Origin: Sulfolobus sp. A20
Lineage (GTDB): Archaea > Thermoproteota > Thermoprotei_A > Sulfolobales > Sulfolobaceae
Length of the DNA: 64,000 bases
NCBI RefSeq assembly: GCF_001719125.1
Contig: NZ_CP017006.1
Location: forward strand, 1,178,001-1,242,000
Reading direction: 5' to 3'
In this document: piece by piece, positions 26,085 to 33,722 of the stretch
Position numbering within the stretch: position 1 is the first letter of the stretch
Layout of the letters: each line of letters opens with the position of its first letter
Program-made: the position numbers and the translations under genes
The notes under the pieces: generated by a model
Told to the model about the DNA's origin: nothing
The model's input: only the letters and a program-made list of their open reading frames with translations
The model's database searches: none

Positions 26085-27209
26085 TTATCCTTTAGGCATT
26101 CCTAATATAACTTCTCCCAATAAGTTACGTAGTATTTCGGAAGTACCTCCAGCTATTGTTATTGATCTAGAAGCTAACAGACCATAAGTAAATTCTGGAT
26201 TGAAACCAGCTTGTCTCTCCATAATCAGAGCATCAACTCCCATATTGCTCACTGCAATCTCATAAGCCTTCTGTATGCTCTCGGAAGCTACAAGCTTAAT
26301 TACAGCAGCCTCTGGTCCAACTACATATCCCTTCTTTATTCTTTCTAATAACCTCCTGTAAAAAGATCTTAATGCTACTACATCCTCAGCCAGATTAAAC
26401 AGCTGTTCATTGGAATATTTCTTTGATACATCTCTTAAAATTCTCTCTACAGCAAATAATATTGTACCAATATTAAATCGTTCATAGTTTAGAGTCGACA
26501 TCGCTACCTTCCAGCCTTCACCTATTTTTCCCACTAAGTTCTCCTTTGGAACTTTAACGTTATTAAAGTATACTGTATTAAATTCGGATCTTCCGGTTAT
26601 TTGCCTAATTGGACTAACCTTAATTCCTTCACTTTTCATGTCAACAATTACCATGGTCATTCCCTTATGCCTCTCTGAAGGATCTCCAGTTCGACCTAAA
26701 AGTAGGCAATAGTCTGCTATGTGTGCATAACTACTCCATATTTTCTGACCATTCACTAAGAAATGATCCCCCTTATCCTCAATCTTAGTCTTTATCCCAG
26801 CTAAATCCGAACCTGCATGAGGTTCAGAAAACCCTTGGCACCATATGTTTTCAGCAGTTAAAATTTTCTTTATGTATTTCTTCTTCTGTTCTTCAGTACC
26901 ATTAAGTAAAATAGTAGGTCCAACTACTGATACACCTAAACCTAAATTAGCATATGGTAATCCAGCCTTAGCGAATTCTTCTCTTACAATGATTTCCTTT
27001 AACGGGTCTTCTCCCCAACCACCATATTCTTTAGGCCAAGAAACGCCTAAATAACCTGCTTCATAAACTTTTCTTTGCCATTCTCTTAAGGCAGTTACAG
27101 ATGCTGAATCCCCCTTATTTTTAATCTCCTCCGGAACGTTTTTCTCGATCCATTCCCTAACATTATTCCTAAATTTTTCTAATTCCTCCTCATCTCTCAT
27201 AATTCCCAT
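26085..27209 (-). CDS. Acyl-CoA dehydrogenase
   Basis: The 374-residue protein has the full ACAD layout. An N-terminal helical domain is followed by the FAD/substrate motifs WCQGFSEPHAGSDLAG (near residue 118) and GQKIWSSYAHIADYCLLLGRT, and a C-terminal helical domain ending ITIAGGTSEILRNLLGE, the flavin-contact motif. It introduces an alpha,beta double bond into acyl-CoA and reduces ETF, which FixCX can oxidise. It lies 6 bp downstream of an acyl-CoA synthetase gene on the same strand, so activation and first oxidation are co-expressed. Chain length is not known. Confidence 0.92.
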   Translation of the reverse strand: MGIMRDEEELEKFRNNVREWIEKNVPEEIKNKGDSASVTALREWQRKVYEAGYLGVSWPKEYGGWGEDPLKEIIVREEFAKAGLPYANLGLGVSVVGPTILLNGTEEQKKKYIKKILTAENIWCQGFSEPHAGSDLAGIKTKIEDKGDHFLVNGQKIWSSYAHIADYCLLLGRTGDPSERHKGMTMVIVDMKSEGIKVSPIRQITGRSEFNTVYFNNVKVPKENLVGKIGEGWKVAMSTLNYERFNIGTILFAVERILRDVSKKYSNEQLFNLAEDVVALRSFYRRLLERIKKGYVVGPEAAVIKLVASESIQKAYEIAVSNMGVDALIMERQAGFNPEFTYGLLASRSITIAGGTSEILRNLLGEVILGMPKG

Positions 27210-27215
27210 CTCAAA

Positions 27216-28865
27216 CTATTTTGTAAAGTAATCTTTGTACTTTTCCTTTAAAACCTTTTTATCAAACTTTCCAACGCTAGTTTTAGGAATTTCCTTAACG
27301 AAAACTATATCGTCTGGCAATTGCCATTTAGCAAACCTCTGACCTAAATATTTTACTAAATCCTCCTTGGATACTTTACCTTCAAACTCTGGTTTTAATA
27401 TTACAAAAGCCAAGGGTCTTTCGCCCCACTTTGGATGAGGGACTCCAATCACAGTAGCTTCAGATACTGCTGGATGAGTCATCAAATAATTTTCTAGGTC
27501 TACAGTGCTTATCCATTCTCCACCACTTTTTATTACATCCTTAATTCTATCCACTATTTTTATGTATCCCATTTCGTCTACGACGGCTAGATCGCCCGTT
27601 TTCCACCACCTATCAACCCCATCACCAATAAAAGACTCTATAGTTCTAGGATCGTTATAATAAGATGCTGTCACCCAAAATCCCCTTACCAAGATCTCTC
27701 CAACGGTCTTCCCGTCGTGAGGTACCTCGTTTCCCGTAACGGGATCAACTACTTTCACATCTACGCCAAAGCTAGGTATTCCTTGTTTTCTCAGTAGATC
27801 AGTTAATTGTTCATTAGAATACTTTTCTCTCACTTTAGGTTTAACAACACTACCAGTTACAGAAGGAGTTGTTTCTGTAGTACCGTATCCTTGGCCTACT
27901 TGTATTCCAAAACTCATTAAGCCTATAACTAGGCTTAAAGGAGGTTCACTACCACCTATTAAAATCCTCGTGTTAGTGAAAACTGGTTTCTTCTCCATTT
28001 TCATTAAATAATTTAGAATAGAGTTAAATATTTCAGGAACTCCAGCAGTAACTGTGACCTTCTCGTTTATCATGAGATCTACTAAGTGTCCTACATTTTC
28101 TAAAGTGTACCTACCGGGAAAAACTAACTTAGAGCCTACAAGAGTAGCCCCCATGAAGCCTAACCAACCATTTACGTGAAACATGGGGACTAGTTGCATA
28201 AATGTATCATCAATTGTTAAATTCCTCGATATTACCAGAGTATTAAGAACTATAGATCTATGAGAATAGAATACTCCTTTAGGGTCACCAGTAGTTCCAG
28301 TAGTATAAGCAGAGTAACAAGCAGTCTTTTCATCAAACATAGGTATTTCATAATTACTATTATTTTCATTGATTAGTTCTTCATAGTTATGCACTCGTTG
28401 AAGTTTAGTTTCTATCCCTTTAGAAATAATTATGAATTCTTTCACTTTTATGTTGTTGGCTATACTTTCTATGATAGGTAAGAAATTTTCATTTAGTATT
28501 ATCAAACTCACACCAGAGTGGTTGATGATTTTAGCTAACTGTAATGGATGAAGTCTTGGATTTAATTCTACCATCACAGCTCCTACTGCTGGGATAGAGA
28601 AATATAGTTCATAGAATCTATGTGTGTTCCATTCAAGAACACCTATTCTATCACCCACTCTAATTCCTAAAGACTTTAAGGCGTTAGCAAACCTCTTAAT
28701 TCTATCATAAGCTTGAGAGTAAGTATATCTAAAAACCTTTCCATCCATCTCTCTTGAGACGATCTCTTGCTCTCCATACCACTTAGCTGTGTGAGAAATT
28801 ATCTGTGTGACATTCATTTGATAGTCGTCCATCATAGTAGATGGAAAACCCTTTATAATTTCCAT
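27216..28865 (-). CDS. AMP-forming fatty acyl-CoA synthetase
   Basis: The 549-residue ANL enzyme has YTTGTTGDPKG near residue 188, GQGYGTTETTPS near 328, the TGDLAVVDEMGYIKIVDRIKD segment near 425, and KTSVGKFDKKVLKE with the catalytic lysine near 530. It is of the FadD/medium-chain type. It heads the operon with the acyl-CoA dehydrogenase. Together the two genes provide fatty-acid activation and the first beta-oxidation step. It is not a recent copy of the synthetase at 17958-19616. Confidence 0.92.
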   Translation of the reverse strand: MEIIKGFPSTMMDDYQMNVTQIISHTAKWYGEQEIVSREMDGKVFRYTYSQAYDRIKRFANALKSLGIRVGDRIGVLEWNTHRFYELYFSIPAVGAVMVELNPRLHPLQLAKIINHSGVSLIILNENFLPIIESIANNIKVKEFIIISKGIETKLQRVHNYEELINENNSNYEIPMFDEKTACYSAYTTGTTGDPKGVFYSHRSIVLNTLVISRNLTIDDTFMQLVPMFHVNGWLGFMGATLVGSKLVFPGRYTLENVGHLVDLMINEKVTVTAGVPEIFNSILNYLMKMEKKPVFTNTRILIGGSEPPLSLVIGLMSFGIQVGQGYGTTETTPSVTGSVVKPKVREKYSNEQLTDLLRKQGIPSFGVDVKVVDPVTGNEVPHDGKTVGEILVRGFWVTASYYNDPRTIESFIGDGVDRWWKTGDLAVVDEMGYIKIVDRIKDVIKSGGEWISTVDLENYLMTHPAVSEATVIGVPHPKWGERPLAFVILKPEFEGKVSKEDLVKYLGQRFAKWQLPDDIVFVKEIPKTSVGKFDKKVLKEKYKDYFTK

Positions 28866-28924
28866 GGTGAAAGTTATGTTATTTTTGATATTTAAGTTTT
28901 TTCTAATCCTTTAAGCAAAAATTT

Positions 28925-29080
28925 TCAAAATGAGGAAAGCCTAGCACTTTAAGAACGGAAAGCTTTAAAAATTCATTTTTCTAAGGGAAGGAGATCTATG
29001 ACTCTCTTGATTTCTCCTCAGATGAGGTATGTAATCTCGAATCGATGAGAGTAACCATCATGGCAGGGGGGAGTCAGACC
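28925..29080 (+). repeat. Dispersed remnant, copy C (long form)
   Basis: It contains TGAGGAAAGCCTAGCAC, then GGGAAGGAGATCTATGACTC, CTCCTCAGATGAGG and GGGGGAGTCAGACC. It aligns in order with the copy at 61372-61545. Its last bases overlap the stop codon of the DUF35 gene by a few bp, so the insertion or decay reached the 3' end of that gene. The IS200/IS605 origin is inferred. Confidence 0.5.
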
Positions 29081-29427
29081 AATCTGAAAAACGGGTACTT
29101 CTTACCGTTTACGTTAACGAAGGTTACTTTAACCCTCCTACCTATATCTACTTCATTCTCGTCACCAATTATATTGGAGTAAATCTTGAATCCCTCATCC
29201 AGCTCAATTATCCCGTAAATCACCTTTTTATCGTATATTTTTGTCATAGCAAATATCTTACCCATTCCTCTGCTCTCCTTGATTTCAAGATATTTATTAC
29301 CACACTTAGGGCATATAACTCTGGGATAGTAGAATTTATGACCACATTTTCTACACTCAATAAATGGCAAGATTTCTTTTTCAAAATACTCAAAGTACTT
29401 CTTTCTTACCTCTTCATCTTTCATCAT
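29074..29427 (-). CDS. DUF35 OB-fold zinc-ribbon protein, copy 1
   Basis: The 117-residue protein has an N-terminal helix, a rubredoxin-like zinc ribbon CRKCGHKFYYPRVICPKCG at residues 22-40, and an OB-fold with GKIFAMTKI and IIELDEGFKIYSN. DUF35 proteins pair with thiolase-fold enzymes and help hold CoA substrates. Its ATG overlaps the stop of the thiolase-fold gene by 4 bp, so the two are translated together. The same pair recurs at 53677-55181. Confidence 0.9.
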   Translation of the reverse strand: MMKDEEVRKKYFEYFEKEILPFIECRKCGHKFYYPRVICPKCGNKYLEIKESRGMGKIFAMTKIYDKKVIYGIIELDEGFKIYSNIIGDENEVDIGRRVKVTFVNVNGKKYPFFRLV

Positions 29428-30572
29428 TTTTTCTCACCTAAGACTAAAGTAACTGAATGTCTTCTACTCCACCATCCTATCCCGTTAATATATGCAACGT
29501 TTACGTCTTTGACTTGATGCCCTTTAGCCATTCCATTCAATTGTAGCAAAGCTTCTTCAAGTATGACTCCACCACTCATATATGCAGGTTGTCCAGTATT
29601 TAAGCTACCCCCACCTGTGTTAGTGGGGATATTCCCCTTGAATGTCAGGTCATTTGACTCCACAAAACTGCCAACTTTGCCTTTTTCTACTAGTCCAATA
29701 TCTTCCATTTGTAACATAACTGTAATTGTAAAAGAATCATATAATTGAAACGTATCCACTTTATCTAAATTGAACGAAGCTCGCTTAGAACTTTCTACAG
29801 CGGGAGTATATACAATATCTTCCCATTCAGCCGGAGGTTCCGTCCAATGTGCCTCTCCATAGGCTAATATGTCAATATTTCTCAAGTTCGACTTGCTGGT
29901 CTTTTTACTTACAATAAATGCATGAAAACCATCAACTGGATATACAATTTCCAATAAGTGAAGTGGATAAGATACTATCCTTGAGCTTAAGACGTCTTTT
30001 ACACTTAGAGGACTCCTAAATATAGCCTTTTCGTTATACATTGCATTATACCTTTGCATTACAGAGATTAGGGCTCTTTGTTCATCTGTAGTACCAAATA
30101 GTTTATAATGTCTATACGCTACCATTGCATAGTCTGATATAGGAAGCATTTGGTCATAAATTTTGATAAAATCTTCAAACGGAGTATCTATTATATCAGT
30201 CTTTGGCGGTCTCACTGTGCCATCTCTAAATTGTGATATTTTCCCCCCTTGAATACATAGTATTGTATCAGCCTCTCCTGCTCTTATTGCTTTGTAAGCC
30301 CTATATATCATCGTTAATGCTGAAGGACCACCATATTGAACGTGATCTATATATTTTGGTCTAATTCCGAAGTATTCACTTATCTGATCAGCGGGATTGA
30401 AAAAGGTCTTATCTCCATAGAATCCTCCTCTTCCCGCGTTAGCTATAACACCATCAATGTCTTTATATTCCATTCCAGCCATCTCTAAGGCCTCGTCTAC
30501 CGTCTCTCTTAAGAGATCCATCCCATCTCCCTCATATCTCTTGAAAATCTTGCCAGAAAATCCTACAATCAT
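29424..30572 (-). CDS. Thiolase-fold protein without thiolase residues, probable Ltp2-type aldolase, copy 1
   Basis: The 382-residue protein has the SCP-x/lipid-transfer thiolase fold. The nucleophilic Cys position reads QYGGPSAL (no Cys). The GHP histidine motif reads LNTGQPAYMSGG (Gln). The last CxG motif reads INGIGWW (Asn). It retains LYDSFTITVMLQMEDIG, in which the tyrosine resembles that of the steroid side-chain retro-aldolase Ltp2. Ltp2 likewise lacks the cysteine and works with a DUF35 domain. The likely job is a retro-aldol or related C-C cleavage of a 3-hydroxyacyl-CoA, not thiolysis. This is inference from residues and pairing. Confidence 0.82.
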   Translation of the reverse strand: MIVGFSGKIFKRYEGDGMDLLRETVDEALEMAGMEYKDIDGVIANAGRGGFYGDKTFFNPADQISEYFGIRPKYIDHVQYGGPSALTMIYRAYKAIRAGEADTILCIQGGKISQFRDGTVRPPKTDIIDTPFEDFIKIYDQMLPISDYAMVAYRHYKLFGTTDEQRALISVMQRYNAMYNEKAIFRSPLSVKDVLSSRIVSYPLHLLEIVYPVDGFHAFIVSKKTSKSNLRNIDILAYGEAHWTEPPAEWEDIVYTPAVESSKRASFNLDKVDTFQLYDSFTITVMLQMEDIGLVEKGKVGSFVESNDLTFKGNIPTNTGGGSLNTGQPAYMSGGVILEEALLQLNGMAKGHQVKDVNVAYINGIGWWSRRHSVTLVLGEKK

Positions 30573-30642
30573 AAGCTCTTTATCTTTTAAAAGGATTATT
30601 AAGCTTTTAAGGGGCTTGCATATTGAATGGAATGAAGGAAAA

Positions 30643-30650
30643 ATTATTTA
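30643..30650 (+). promoter_or_regulatory. Putative TATA box of the SCP2-like gene
   Basis: ATTATTTA lies 24-31 bp upstream of the ATG at 30674. This supports that ATG as the leaderless start over in-frame codons at 30623 and 30659. Confidence 0.4.
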
Positions 30651-30673
30651 TTAAGAAAATGTCTAATTCTATT

Positions 30674-31114
30674 ATGGAATTGGTATATCCAAGTAAGGAA
30701 TGGGCTGAAGAATGGTGTAAAAGATTAAACGAAAGTAAAGAATATAATGATGCAGGTAAGGGATGGGTTGCTCCACTCTTATTCGTGGTAACTGACGTCC
30801 CTGGTCAAGTGATACAAAGTCTAGGTTTAAATAACGTTAACGCATTAGCTATGAAACTTTATTTAAATAATGGTCAATGTCAAGGTGTTGATTTCTTCAC
30901 CGATGTATCTAAGGCTGATGCTCCATACATTCTTGAGGGGAGTTATGAAACGTGGAAGAACATTATTTCAGGGAAACTGGAGGTAGTCTCTGCCCTTCTA
31001 TCCGGTAATATTAGGCTGAAAAAAGGGAGTTTATTCGACTTAGCCAGATATACTAGTGCGTCAGTTATAATGGCTAGGATATCGAACCAAATAAATACTA
31101 AATTCTTAGCTTGA
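30674..31114 (+). CDS. SCP2-like sterol/lipid-binding domain protein
   Basis: The 146-residue soluble protein resembles the SCP2 fold: MELVYPSKEWAEEWCKRLN at the N-terminus, a central sheet with CQGVDFFTDVSKADAPYILEGSY, and a C-terminal WKNIISGKLEVVSALLSGNIRLKKGSL segment typical of SCP2 proteins. It would bind acyl chains or acyl-CoA. It is divergent from the thiolase-fold gene and convergent with the TetR gene, overlapping the latter by 9 bp. If the ATG at 30659 is used instead, five residues are added. Confidence 0.8.
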   Translation: MELVYPSKEWAEEWCKRLNESKEYNDAGKGWVAPLLFVVTDVPGQVIQSLGLNNVNALAMKLYLNNGQCQGVDFFTDVSKADAPYILEGSYETWKNIISGKLEVVSALLSGNIRLKKGSLFDLARYTSASVIMARISNQINTKFLA

Positions 31115-31699
31115 TTTCGGTTTCAACATATTGGATAAAAGTAAATCTAAGTCATTTAATTGTTTATTTGTTAACCCTTCATTGGTCCATAGAATATATC
31201 TTCTACCTAACATTTCGCCTATTCCTATTAAAACGTATGATAATAATTCTGGATCTACACGTACTATTTCTCCTCTATTCATAGCTTCTTGTAAGCCTAT
31301 TCTATATCTTTCCGAGAGTTTATAGAAATGCCATATATACATTTCTGGTCTATGTACTTGAGCTTCCACAAATATCTTATAATATTTTTTATTTTCATCC
31401 ATCCATTCAAGAAACTTTCTCATACCTACCTTTTCTATCTCTATTCTATTTTGTAATCCCATAGTGTTAACTTTTAAATAATATCTCATATCTCTATTGA
31501 ATTTTCTAATTAATTCATCTAGTATATCATGCTTACTCTTGAAGTAAAAATAAAACAGACCATAAGCTACTCCAGCTTTACTAGTTATGTCACTAATACT
31601 CGTATTAAGAAAACCCCTTTCTGAAATAAGATCTACAGATGCATTAATTATCTTATTTAAAGTTTCCTTTCCTTTCTCAGTTTTAGGAGACCTATACAT
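31106..31699 (-). CDS. TetR-family regulator, FadR candidate
   Basis: The 197-residue protein has an N-terminal TetR helix-turn-helix (ISDITSKAGVAYGLFYFYFKSKHDIL, residues 41-66) and a helical ligand domain. It lies amid acyl-CoA genes. A TetR-family repressor (FadR) that senses acyl-CoA is known to control a comparable lipid gene cluster in Sulfolobus acidocaldarius. I infer the same role here. An imperfect dyad TGATTACTGAGTCA (31714-31727) sits between its TATA-like box (31736-31747) and its start, which suits autorepression. Confidence 0.87.
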   Translation of the reverse strand: MYRSPKTEKGKETLNKIINASVDLISERGFLNTSISDITSKAGVAYGLFYFYFKSKHDILDELIRKFNRDMRYYLKVNTMGLQNRIEIEKVGMRKFLEWMDENKKYYKIFVEAQVHRPEMYIWHFYKLSERYRIGLQEAMNRGEIVRVDPELLSYVLIGIGEMLGRRYILWTNEGLTNKQLNDLDLLLSNMLKPKSS

Positions 31700-31713
31700 G
31701 TTGATCGCCTATC

Positions 31714-31727
31714 TGATTACTGAGTCA
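31714..31727. promoter_or_regulatory. Imperfect dyad upstream of the TetR gene
   Basis: TGATTACTGAGTCA reads TGA(T/C)T at both ends on opposite strands. It lies 15-28 bp upstream of the TetR start and downstream of its TATA-like box, the position of an autorepressor operator. No binding data. Confidence 0.35.
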
Positions 31728-31902
31728 ATTCTCAAGCTATATAATAGTTTATATCTTATAAATTTTTCTCTAAATCTTAAACTACGTGTTAATTAGTTAT
31801 TATAGATTCATCCTTGTTATGTGTTTTCTTCACAATTATAAAAAATCTATAGTTAAATAAATTCATCAATATTTACACTACTGAGATTAGGGTCAATATT
31901 CA

Positions 31903-31943
31903 AATAATCAAGTTTATATAACATATAGTGTGACTTGATTATT
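31903..31943. promoter_or_regulatory. Perfect 11-bp inverted repeat upstream of MFS transporter
   Basis: AATAATCAAGT (31903-31913) faces ACTTGATTATT (31933-31943) with a 19-bp spacer, about 10-50 bp upstream of the TATA box at 31952. It is a candidate site for an activator or for the nearby TetR protein. Confidence 0.5.
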
Positions 31944-31951
31944 AAAATTAA

Positions 31952-31959
31952 TTTTTATA
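31952..31959 (+). promoter_or_regulatory. Putative TATA box of MFS transporter gene
   Basis: TTTTTATA lies 25-32 bp upstream of the ATG at 31984, consistent with a leaderless transcript. Confidence 0.5.
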
Positions 31960-31983
31960 AATGATAAGCATAAAGACCGATTT

Positions 31984-33411
31984 ATGAGTAATAAAAATGT
32001 GTTAGACGAATATTTAGCAAGAATAGATAGGTTACCTACTTGGGGACTATCATATGCCTTGTTATGGGCAATAGGTTTCAGCTATTTTATAACGTTATAT
32101 GACGCAGTAGGAAATATTGGTGCCGCATTACCTTATATACCTTTCATTAATGCTTCCCAAGCAGCTTTTGTAGCATCATTAGGACTGTTTGGTTACATCC
32201 CTGGCTCTTTAGGACTTGGATACTTAGCCGATAGGATAGGAAGGAGACCCGTTCTAATATTGACCGTTTTGCTTACAGCCATAGGAAGCTTAGGGATGGC
32301 TTTAGCCGTAAATTACCCAATGTTGGCGATTTTTAGGTTTATTGAAGGAGCCGGGATTGGTGGAGATTTAAACTTAGCAATGGTTTATGTATCGGAATTC
32401 GCGCCAGCTTCCAAGAGGGGAAAGTACGCTAACTGGATATACTTATCGGGTTGGATAGCAGTGGGCGTAGGTGCTACCATTGCTGCACTCTTAGTTACTT
32501 CATTTCCCTCAATAGGTTGGAGACTAGCCTTTGGAATTGCAGCTATTATGGCATTTGCTGCATTAGTATTAAGAACTAAAGCCCCAGAGACAGTTAGATT
32601 TCTGGTTAAGAAGGGAAGGATAAAGGACGCTGAAAGTATCATTAGAATTATGGAAGAGACAGCGATGAAGAGAGCTAGGTTGCAATCTCTGCCTGAACCT
32701 AAGATTATACAATACTCACCAACACCTTCCAATCCTTTCTCGGTTTTAGCTAATAGGGTTTTCCTAAAGCGTCTAGCAGGACTAATAGCTTTTTGGTTCT
32801 TCATATATTTTATTCAATATACGTACTCGACACTTTGGGATTACTTCGGTAAATTTGTGGGAATATCTGGACCATTATTTAATGAATTCGTACTACTAAC
32901 TGGACTATCAGCACTAGGGGACACAGCTATGGCATTCATATTGTTAACCTTTATAGAAAAGGTAGATAGAAGGATGTTAACACAAATAGGATCCTTAGGA
33001 TGGCTGGTTGGAACTATTGTGGCAGCATTTTTCGTAGCCCATCTAAACCTTATAGGAATGGCTATATCATTAGGTTTAATACTAAATGCGATAGGAGGAG
33101 GAATGTCGTATTTAGCAGGTTATCTAATGTCTAGTGAATCCTTCCCTACAGTTGCTAGGTCTACTGGTTTTGCGATAACAGATGGATTAGGGCATTTAGG
33201 AGGGGCGATAGGTCCATTATTTCTATTCCCATTGGTAACGTTATACGGACCTATTAGCGCGTGGGCAATTCTTTCCTTCCCTGTAGTTATTGCTGCTATT
33301 GCATTATGGTTTACCGTACCTAGGACTGTTGGGGTTAGGTTAGAGGAGATTAACGAAAATCTAATTACACCTACAACACAAAGTGGAATAATAAAAAGTG
33401 ATAAGCAATAA
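31984..33411 (+). CDS. MFS transporter, metabolite:H+ symporter type, copy 1
   Basis: The 475-residue protein has 12 predicted membrane helices. It carries the MFS signature ADRIGRRPVL near residue 82 and a charged central loop (residues about 200-250). It begins LDEYLARIDRLPTWGL and ends with an MFS-type cytosolic tail. It is a close paralogue of the protein at 35666-37063; both share the start segment and SSESFPTVARSTGFAITDGLGHLGG. The aromatic-acid/sugar H+ symporter type suggests uptake of an organic acid used by the catabolic genes here. Confidence 0.88.
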   Translation: MSNKNVLDEYLARIDRLPTWGLSYALLWAIGFSYFITLYDAVGNIGAALPYIPFINASQAAFVASLGLFGYIPGSLGLGYLADRIGRRPVLILTVLLTAIGSLGMALAVNYPMLAIFRFIEGAGIGGDLNLAMVYVSEFAPASKRGKYANWIYLSGWIAVGVGATIAALLVTSFPSIGWRLAFGIAAIMAFAALVLRTKAPETVRFLVKKGRIKDAESIIRIMEETAMKRARLQSLPEPKIIQYSPTPSNPFSVLANRVFLKRLAGLIAFWFFIYFIQYTYSTLWDYFGKFVGISGPLFNEFVLLTGLSALGDTAMAFILLTFIEKVDRRMLTQIGSLGWLVGTIVAAFFVAHLNLIGMAISLGLILNAIGGGMSYLAGYLMSSESFPTVARSTGFAITDGLGHLGGAIGPLFLFPLVTLYGPISAWAILSFPVVIAAIALWFTVPRTVGVRLEEINENLITPTTQSGIIKSDKQ

Positions 33412-33503
33412 TTTTTTATATAAATTATTTTAATTTTTCATTTCTATCTTCAGCCTTATTTAAATTAAGTAATTCATCTAGCATAAGGTAAATTCATTGC
33501 TGA

Positions 33504-33526
33504 CGTCGTAATAAAGGGCTACGACG
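33504..33526. other. GC-rich hairpin in a 311-bp gap
   Basis: CGTCGTA (33504-33510) faces TACGACG (33520-33526) with a 9-nt loop, about 90 bp after the MFS stop in otherwise AT-rich DNA. The rest of the gap 33412-33722 shows only T-rich stretches suited to termination. The role is unknown. Confidence 0.35.
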
Positions 33527-33722
33527 CAAGAAAGTTAAATAGACATAGTTTTGGCAAATAGCAACTAGAATCGTATTGTTAAGGAAAAAGATTGCTTGTG
33601 GATTAATTTAAAATAAACTTAAGGATTTCTAAGCTTATACTTTTTTATGGTTACTTACACCTATTTGTTAAAACCTCATCAATTCCAAAAATTTAATAAA
33701 CCATCACAACTAATTATTATTT

